From assembly GCA_024529925.1 (NCBI GenBank), contig JAFEUB010001479.1, forward strand, positions 17,501 through 81,500: a DNA stretch of 64,000 bases. The letters are read 5' to 3'. This DNA is from Ophthalmolycus amberensis. Lineage: Eukaryota; Chordata; Actinopteri; Perciformes; Zoarcidae. Position 1 is the stretch's first letter; each line of letters starts with the position of its first letter. Of this stretch, positions 57,600-64,000 are shown one piece after another. The translations under genes and the position numbers were made by a program. Under the pieces are notes generated by a model. The model searched no databases, was not told where the DNA came from, and saw only the letters and a list, made by a program, of their open reading frames with translations.

Positions 57600-57744
57600 C
57601 CACTACGCCATCTATCGGTTAATGACGAGCAACGCAGCGAAACTAAGAAACAAACATGGCGCCGCTCAGCTGAAACAGTACGTTACACTTATTTACTGAA
57701 GAGGAACACGATTTATCCGACGAAGAACTGCAGCCGAGGACAAG
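57600..57744 (+). promoter_or_regulatory. cbr4: Probable CBR4 promoter and non-coding first exon with a 5-codon uORF
   Basis: A locally CpG-rich segment ends in a consensus donor gaggacaag/gtaagc at 57744. It contains aacATGGCGCCGCTCAGC at 57653 onward, a strong-context ATG (57656) whose frame is M-A-P-L-S-stop; ATGGCG is also a YY1-type core. The coding exon has a matching acceptor at 58815. The first-exon status is inferred from position and splice signal. Confidence 0.5.
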
Positions 57745-58011
57745 GTAAGCTGCAGCTAGTGCTATAAATGTATCATGCTATCACAGTTAGCTAGCTGAAA
57801 ACTGCTAACGTCACTGACGGCTAAATGACCCTAAAATATATCACGAGACTGACCTCACTGAGACATTTCTGTTGACATCAGCTCACCGTGTGTTTTAATT
57901 GATGTTAGTCTGTTTTATGTCTAACCAGTCCTCAGTACGGCTCAAGTATCTCATCTTATTTTATAGTATTTTCTTTATTCCTTATTAGTTTTTATTTAAG
58001 TGGATTCAGTG

Positions 58012-58265
58012 TTTCAGAACCAGAATCCGGTGTATCGCCAAGTACACATACAAGGACTTTGCTTTGGTGTAATGATGCATTGACAAGAAAAAAAAAATCG
58101 AATAGCAAAAAATTACAATAAATAAAATAAGTACACTATTGGAAGAAAAAGAGAGAAATATGTACAATGTAACTTTAAAATAAAGGAGCTATGCAGGAAT
58201 ATATTCTAGAGGACGTGCAAAGGTTCATAGTATTAAGAAATAATATGCAATGAAAATAGATAATA
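58012..58265 (+). repeat. Diverged retroposon-like repeat
   Basis: 'cagaaccagaatccggtgta' and 'gccaagtacacatacaaggactttgctttgg' resemble the common fish 'aatcagctttattggccaagt' repeat, followed by an A-rich stretch. It is in the presumed CBR4 5' intron. Confidence 0.6.
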
Positions 58266-58821
58266 GTCTGTTAATGTAACACAAACACAGATCCTCACTT
58301 TAGTTGGATATTGTCTCTGTGGGTCAGTAGTCCAAGTAAAGTGAGGATTAAATGAGAAAATACTACTAGAATAGTTTAATATGCAAGAGAATTGTTTCTG
58401 TTTATAACACAGGGAGTTTATTCTCTGCTGGACCGGGTCGCTTTAAAATAAATAAATGAAGACTGTACCCTCTTCTCCAGGCACCATAAGTCACACATGG
58501 GAGAAGTTTTCCTTCAGGACATTTCTTTCCTGAAATCTCTTTGGTTATTTGGTTCAATTGAGGAAAAGATGAGCTTTGAGTTCAAATAAACCCGAAATTT
58601 AAACTTCCCATGTGCGTTTAGACAACTGACGACTTGCATTTTACGACATAAATATCCTCAGGGAACATAAAACTGCTTTAATGTTGTTTTAATGCACTTA
58701 TTACATTTACTTGCACTACTTGTATTTATATTCCCTTTTGCACCAAGGAGCAGGAGACCCAGTGTCTCGCTGCTCTGCTTCAGCCTCGCTCCTCTCCTTT
58801 ACGTTGAGTCCTCAGTGCGTC

Positions 58822-58966
58822 ATGTCCAGGCTGGCGGTGGTCTGTGGCGGCTCCAGGGGCATCGGGCAGGCGGTGTCCCGCCTGCTGGCCGAGAGGGGCT
58901 GCAGGGTGGCTGTTGTCTCCAGAGACCAGGACGCTGCCAGAGCCACCGTGGCATCTCTACGTGGAG
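58822..58966 (+). CDS. cbr4: CBR4 exon 1: Rossmann GGSRGIG
   Basis: It starts MSRLAVVCGGSRGIGQAVSR and ends RATVASLRG plus one base (phase 1) at donor gtacgg. A candidate acceptor for a 5' UTR exon (gttgagtcctcag) ends at 58815, six bases before the ATG, so the 5' UTR is probably spliced. Confidence 0.95.
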
Positions 58967-59521
58967 GTACGGAGACGCGCTGACACACACGTGTTTCAGT
59001 CAGCAGCACAGAAACATCATGAACCGCACAAACAACGTAGCTGCTGCTTCTTGTTTCTTTAACAAAGCAAGTTTATTCATCCAGAACAGTTCAAACAATT
59101 CAAATTACATAAAACATCAAAAGACAAAGTGCAAAAGAAACTCATTATTGAAGTTCATGTAAATACACTTTAAAAAAGGTAATTGAGGAGCCAAGAGAAT
59201 AGGAAATATAAAGAAGCTTAAATAGAATAAAACAGAATAAAAAGATATATTGCAGTTTAGTTTATTTTGACAGTAGAATTGTAACACACATTTATGCAGA
59301 AGGTCGAGATGCACTGTGTCCAGAGGAGGCTTTGAATAAACGAAAAGAAAATACATAAACATAAAAATAAATGTTTGTTGTGCCTCCAGAGTGTGAGCTG
59401 TGAGAATTGTGTTGTTTCTCTTCAGGTCATTAATTCAATACTTCTATTAAAAACATTTCTGTTCTGTTGGTGAACGGTTCCATAGTTTGAATGCAGAGCA
59501 CTGGTTTGTTTTATGTAACGA

Positions 59522-59561
<40 letters not shown>

Positions 59562-62475
59562 CACATCATGTATATAAAGCAGTCTTGTGGGCGTTAACGT
59601 GCTCACAGAGCTTCTGTTTCTTCTCTCCAGTCGACCACGTGTCTCTCAGCTGTGACGTCTCCAACGAGCTGGAGGTGAAGAAAAGCTTTGAGACGATCCA
59701 GAAGACGTGTGGAGACGTCTCTTATCTGGTGAACGCTGCCGGCATCAACAGGTGAGCAGCCGCTCCACCTCACTGCCCTGATCACCTCCTGCTGTGAGGG
59801 AGACATCGCTGCATTATCGCCAATGTGACGCATTCAACGCAACCGAGTGTCTTCTGTAGTGGAAATAACATGTTATGAAGCCTGCTGTTGTTGTGATGGC
59901 CCACTGAAAGAAATACAATACAATGCTTTAAAAATGGACACATTCATCAGGCAGAATAAGAAACGACTTTAACTCGGGTTACATGTGAAACAAGGCTCCA
60001 GACTAACTTTTTACGTGTTTGTTTGTTTGTTCAGGGACGCTCTGCTGCTGAGGACCAAACCGGAGGACATGTTGGCCGTGCTTCACACCAACCTGCTGGG
60101 CAGCATGCTGACCTGCAGGGCGGCGCTACGCAGCATGCTGCGCACTCAGGGAGCCGCCATCGTTAACATAGGTACTACTGATAACTCTGGATCCTCCATG
60201 ACGAGCATCATGTGGTCACCAGATGGCAGTGTCCGTCTTCTGCTCTCTTTACAGTAAAGACCCAAACTGTTACTTTCTGCTTTTGCATGTTTTACTACAT
60301 TTATTTTCTTAGTATGCTGAGATTAATAAACCAGTGGCTGACTGGAACTTAGGAAAATGATTTTAATAGAGAGAACTTAAAAGTGTCTCTTGTGCAGAAT
60401 AACACAGAATGACATAAATCATAAAAAAACAAGTTGAATTTCATTAACAATTTCTTTTACAAAAATTGTCCAACAATGGAATCTATTAAACAACATTGTT
60501 CCACAGTGTCCACAAGTATTGATAATGTTGGGGGGGGGGGGGGGGGATGGAGGCTCCACGTGTTTTATACATTCAACTATTGACATGTTTCAGCCTCTCC
60601 TCTCTCCTCTCCTCTCCCCTCTCTCCTCCCCTCTCCTCTCTCTCCCCTCTCTCCTCTCCTCTCCCCCCTCTCTCCTCTCCTCTCCCCTCTCCCCTCTCTC
60701 CTCTCCTCTCTCCCCTCTCTCCTCCCCTCTCCTCTCTCCTCTCCTCTCCTTCTCCTCCTTGTTGTCACATGACTGTTGGTCTCAGATGAATCGATCATGA
60801 CTTCATAGTTTCTCTGTGGAGCTCACACTTTAATGTTTCTACACAATCAGGTTAAAGTGAACTCTTTATTAGAGGAGAGATTTATAATGAGACATTTAGA
60901 ATAAAATATTTTTGATAAAATATCACAATTTTAAGCTTCGTTTTGGCTGCTTTTTCTGACGGAAGCATTTGTCACATGTGATGTATTCAAGGACCGTCAG
61001 AAAGATGAAAATCTGACGATTATGAGGGATGTTTACAGTTTACAGCCTGTAAACAGCACATACGGGTTGTGTGTTTGCTGTTTGCAGGCTCTGTTGTGGG
61101 CCTGAGAGGGAACGCTGGCCAGTGTGTCTACAGCGCCAGTAAAGCCGGTCTCCAGGGCTTCACGCTCTCTCTGGCGAAAGAAGTCGCTTCACGTAACGTC
61201 AGAGTTAACCTGCTGGCTCCAGGTACAAGTACATCCTTCATCTTACCTCCTCTCCTCTCATGGTCTACCTCACCTCCTCTCCTCTCACGGTCTACCTCTC
61301 CTCTCACGGTCTTCCTCTCCTCTCACGGTCTTCCTCACCTCCTCTCCTCTCACGGTCTTCCTCTCCTCTCACGGTCTACCTCACCTCCTCTCTCACGGTC
61401 TACCTCACCTCCTCTCCTCTCACGGTCTTCCTCTCCTCTCACGGTCTTCCTCTCCTCTCACGGTCTTCCTCTCCTCTCACGGTCTTCCTCTCCTCTCACG
61501 GTCTTCCTCTCCTCTCACGGTCTTCCTCTCCTCTCACGGTCTTCCTCACCTCCTCTCCTCTCACGGTCTTCCTCTCCTCTCACGGTCTACCTCACCTCCT
61601 CTCCTCTCACGGTCTTCCTCTCCTCTCACGGTCTTCCTCACCTCCTCTCCTCTCACGGTCTTCCTCTCCTCTCACGGTCTTCCTCTCCTCTCACGGTCTT
61701 CCTCTCCTCTCACGGTCTTCCTCTCCTCTCACGGTCTTCCTCACCTCCTCTCCTCTCACGGTCTTCCTCTCCTCTCACGGTCTACCTCACCTCCTCTCCT
61801 CTCACGGTCTTCCTCTCCTCTCACGGTCTTCCTCACCTCCTCTCCTCTCACGGTCTTCCTCTCCTCTCACGGTCTACCTCTCCTCTCACGGTCTTCCTCT
61901 CCTCTCACGGTCTTCCTCTCCTCTCACGGTCTTCCTCACCTCCTCTCCTCTCACGGTCTTCCTCTCCTCTCACGGTCTTCCTCTCCTCTCACGGTCTACC
62001 TCACCTCCTCTCCTCTCACGGTCTTCCTCTCCTCTCACGGTCTTCCTCTCCTCTCACGGTCTTCCTCACCTCCTCTCCTCTCACGGTCTTCCTCTCCTCT
62101 CACGGTCTTCCTCTCCTCTCACGGTCTTCCTCTCCTCTCACGGTCTTCCTCACCTCCTCTCCTCTCACGGTCTTCCTCTCCTCTCACGGTCTTCCTCTCC
62201 TCTCACGGTCTTCCTCTCCTCTCACGGTCTTCCTCACCTCCTCTCCTCTCACGGTCTTCCTCACCTCTCTGCCCTCTCTCACACTTCCAGGTTTCATCCG
62301 CACCGACATGACGGCCGGGCTGAAGGAGGAGGACGCGGTGGGGGTGCGCTCCGTCCCGCTGGGGAGGTTGGGTGAGCCGGAGGAGGTGGCCCAGGCTGCT
62401 CTCTTCCTGCTGGAGTCCTCCTACGTTACAGGACAGGTGCTGGTGGTGGACGGAGGGCTGCAGCTGGCCATGTAG
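58822..62475 (+). CDS. cbr4: CBR4, carbonyl reductase 4 / mitochondrial 3-oxoacyl-ACP reductase subunit; complete CDS in 5 exons
   Basis: CBR4 is an NADPH-dependent short-chain dehydrogenase/reductase that, with HSD17B8, forms the mitochondrial 3-ketoacyl-ACP reductase of type II fatty acid synthesis and can reduce quinones. Exons 58822-58966, 59631-59751, 60035-60171, 61088-61222 and 62291-62475 join in phases 1, 2, 1, 1 to give 240 residues (human 237). The cofactor motif GGSRGIG is at residues 9-15, NAAG at 83-86, and the catalytic set is S136, Y149 and K153 within YSASK; all are intact. The C-terminus SSYVTGQVLVVDGGLQLAM matches the family. The ATG at 58822 is chosen because GGSRGIG follows at the usual distance; a longer open frame upstream has no support. 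Intron 4 is a minisatellite that is a multiple of three and free of stops (see findings). Confidence 0.97.
59527..59554. repeat. (AT)n microsatellite in CBR4 intron 1
   Basis: About 14 at units followed by 'gtacacacacatcatg'. Confidence 0.85.
59631..59751 (+). CDS. cbr4: CBR4 exon 2: NAAG motif
   Basis: Acceptor tttcttctctccag, donor gtgagc, phase 1 in and phase 2 out. VDHVSLSCDVSNELEVKKSF leads to VSYLVNAAGIN, the adenine-binding Asp and NAAG of classical SDRs. Confidence 0.95.
60035..60171 (+). CDS. cbr4: CBR4 exon 3: LLGSMLTCRAA helix
   Basis: Acceptor (gttt)n-gttcag, donor gtacta, phase 2 in and phase 1 out. RDALLLRTKPEDMLAVLHTN and LLGSMLTCRAALRSMLRTQG match human CBR4 closely, ending AAIVNIG. 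Confidence 0.95.
60529..60546 (+). repeat. Poly-G run in CBR4 intron 3
   Basis: About 17 G; followed 50 bases later by the CT-rich tract. Confidence 0.85.
60594..60762 (+). repeat. (CCTCT)n polypyrimidine tract in CBR4 intron 3
   Basis: About 170 bases of nearly pure C/T with tcctctcctctccc units. It shares the 'cctctcctctc' word with the minisatellite of intron 4. Confidence 0.92.
61088..61222 (+). CDS. cbr4: CBR4 exon 4: catalytic Ser/Tyr/Lys
   Basis: Acceptor gtttgctgtttgcag, donor gtacaa, phase 1 at both ends. SVVGLRGNAGQCVYSASKAG holds the catalytic Ser and YxxxK; it ends VRVNLLAPG plus one base. Confidence 0.96.
61240..62272 (+). repeat. 19/27-bp minisatellite filling CBR4 intron 4
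   Basis: Two unit lengths alternate: ttcctctcctctcacggtc (19 bp) and a 27-bp form with an extra 'acctcctc'. Some units read 'tctacc' for 'tcttcc'. Together they fill about 97 percent of the 1068-bp intron. Confidence 0.97.
62291..62475 (+). CDS. cbr4: CBR4 exon 5: C-terminal substrate loop and tetramer strand
   Basis: Acceptor tctctcacacttccag, phase 1. GFIRTDMTAGLKEEDAVGVR, then PLGRLGEPEEVAQAALFLLE and VTGQVLVVDGGLQLAM with TAG at 62473-62475. The PG..TDM segment and VDGG motif are typical of FabG-like SDRs. Confidence 0.96.
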
Positions 62476-63110
62476 GGACAGAAGACTGATGTGAGGCAGG
62501 TGAAAAGCCTCGCTCAGGTCTTGAGACTGTCGAGGAAGTGGTTAAGACAAAGAGCTCTGATGACCGAGGAGCATCTGACTGAAGACGACTTCATGGCTGA
62601 AGCTGAATGTTGCTCTGTGGTCACAGATTTAGAGTCATCACCATCTTAAGTTCACTGAGGTAAACTGCCCTCACAAAGTACGTACTGTTGCATGTTATAT
62701 GTATATAGTATGCACACAGTTCGGACGTACTACTTCATAATGTTGAGCATTGACCTCTGACCCTCTTGCTAACATATCCGTCGCATCTGTCTGTCTTGTG
62801 CTGTGCAAAGGATTGTGGGTCAGGAAAGCATTCTGCATTGGACATACTATGACATTGGGATGTGTTAAATCTTTAATATCTTGAATAGAGAGCTGCTGTA
62901 TGTCTGAGTTAAAGAGAAGGTTCTCCATTGACTCTCCTCTGTGTGTTGCATACATCTGCATTGTGTGAGAGAGATGTTGGCCCACAGTGAACAGCCTGTA
63001 CATTAAAGGTGACGATACAATGATTATATGACTCGTGTTTGGTGCAGAGGGGTGTTCACTGACCTGTTTTATAATCAGAGAAATAAACATTTGTGTTAAA
63101 CACAGACCCA
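62476..63110 (+). other. cbr4: Putative CBR4 3' UTR
   Basis: Non-coding DNA after the TAG; AATAAA at 63082-63087 is the best poly(A) signal seen. No conserved coding downstream. Confidence 0.5.
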
Positions 63111-63727
63111 ATTTCAGACATAAAACCAAAAACACACTAACAAAACTATTGACTTTGAGTCGAGGGAACAGAGAGTAAAAACGCTGACTAATTTCTGGCT
63201 TCTAGGACTCATTCCTGCAGTTTTGTATGCAAACTCTGTGCGGTGGTGTTTGTGCCGGTCGGACGGGCAGAGTTGTGTTGGTGTTTGCAGGTCCTTGAAA
63301 AAGTCGTGGCCCCGGGGGCTCGTGGTCCCTGATGCTAGCATCGGTACTTGAACGCAACGTGAATCTTTGCACAGGTTGTGAAAAGGCCGTAACTTGTTGA
63401 CACAGGAGACACAAAAGCCATGTCTCAAGAGGATCCCTGTCCAGCTGCTCGCTTGTCTTTCTGCTGAGTCACTCTGTCCAGCTGCAGCAGGCGTGGCCTA
63501 ATGTGTGCGTGACAGTCGGTGATGACGCTGCTGACGCGTAGCGCTCGTGTTTAGTCCCCCCCCCCCCCCTCTCTCTCTGGAGAGACCCCCTCACAGCCAG
63601 TGAATGTCCCCCCAGCCCACCTCTGGAGGGGCCCATCATAGGGGGCCAGGCATGTCGGGCTGCAGCTGGAGGACATTAGAGGAAGAGGAGGAAGAGGAGG
63701 AGGTGGAGGTATTTTTAGCTCTGGGAA
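63111..63727. other. Intergenic flank downstream of CBR4
   Basis: Contains a C run of about 13 at 63557 and an 'aggaagaggagg' purine tract near 63682; no gene recognised. Confidence 0.5.
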
Positions 63728-64000
63728 CAGTGGCGGCTGGTCAATAGAGGGCGCTAGGGCGCCGCCCCACCTTATTATATTATATTATACAGAATATTAT
63801 TATATGATATATATATTACTATATTATACTGAGACTAAAATAAGATGTCCTGACGTGTTTGTCAAAGTGTTATTTAATGTTTTTTTTTTCGTGTTGGAAT
63901 GAAGGTTAAATATTTAACGTGTTTGATACCTTCATGTTTTTGCATTAAATGATTGTGGGATGTTTGCTGAGATTGATTGGATGTGGCACAGCCCGACCTA
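63728..64000 (+). mobile_element. hAT-like element, left end, running off the window
   Basis: Starts cagtggcggctggtcaatag and continues 'agggcgctagggcgccgcccc', then A/T-rich DNA to the window edge. No transposase coding is visible in the part present. Confidence 0.6.

Larger units (their letters stand above)
54791..57600. other. Intergenic DNA between SH3RF1 and CBR4
   Basis: It holds a 14-bp hairpin (55276-55309), a 15-bp tandem (55418-55625) and a fish repeat with 'tatcgatat' termini (about 56640-56878). No exon recognised. Confidence 0.55.

Noticed and set aside
58711..58821. N-terminal extension of CBR4 (37 codons upstream of the chosen ATG)
   Set aside because: Crosses a good acceptor at 58815, and the extra residues do not resemble CBR4, whose GGSRGIG starts close to the N-terminus.
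61069..62475. Single-exon 468-codon gene
   Set aside because: Ends match CBR4 exons 4 and 5 exactly, with GT-AG borders at 61223 and 62290; the middle is an intronic minisatellite.

Overview
The window is vertebrate nuclear DNA, almost certainly from a teleost fish. Coding exons are short, have GT-AG borders and are separated by long introns. The non-coding DNA is full of minisatellites, (GT)n, poly-C/poly-G tracts and interspersed repeats of fish type. No bacterial or phage gene organisation, CRISPR array, rRNA or tRNA gene was seen. Gene identities rest on recalled family sequence and on exon phases worked out by hand; no database search was run.

Three genes lie head to tail on the + strand. 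(1) The 3' end of NEK1 (about 1233-2745) encodes the acidic linker and the conserved C-terminal block of this NIMA-related kinase; the kinase domain lies upstream of the window. (2) SH3RF1 (POSH) is present with its whole coding sequence, 18255-51617. Eleven coding exons with compatible phases encode about 850 residues: a RING finger and four SH3 domains. A probable non-coding first exon lies near 15.3-15.5 kb. (3) CBR4 is complete, 58822-62475: five coding exons and 240 residues, a short-chain dehydrogenase/reductase of mitochondrial fatty acid synthesis. The order NEK1-SH3RF1-CBR4, all in one direction, matches human chromosome 4q32-q33 and supports the calls. The three proteins share no obvious pathway; the arrangement looks like conserved synteny, not an operon.

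Region by region: 1-1232 is a NEK1 intron with a 30-bp minisatellite. 1233-2745 holds NEK1 exons and a perfect 22-bp hairpin in an intron. 2746-15250 is repeat-rich intergenic DNA with a MITE-like element inside a 31-bp minisatellite of about 2.7 kb, and a 16/17-bp array. 15250-18254 is the probable SH3RF1 5' region, with a LINE 3' end just upstream. 18639-40915 is the 22-kb SH3RF1 intron 1, which carries an 18-bp palindromic array, a long (GT)n, a 78-copy 30-bp minisatellite, dispersed repeats and a solo-LTR-like insertion inside a 47-bp minisatellite. 40916-51617 holds SH3RF1 exons 2-11. 51618 to about 54.8 kb is the putative 3' UTR and downstream flank, with a 1-kb fold-back element. 55-57.6 kb is intergenic. 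57.6-62.5 kb is CBR4, whose last intron is almost wholly a minisatellite and is both a multiple of three and free of stops. 62.5-64 kb is the CBR4 3' flank ending in a truncated hAT-like terminus.

No new multi-gene system was found. The items most worth checking are the reading-frame break or alternative acceptor in NEK1, the frame-preserving minisatellite intron of CBR4, the indel-free 78-copy array, the fold-back element in the likely SH3RF1 3' UTR, and two transposon insertions that date neighbouring minisatellites.
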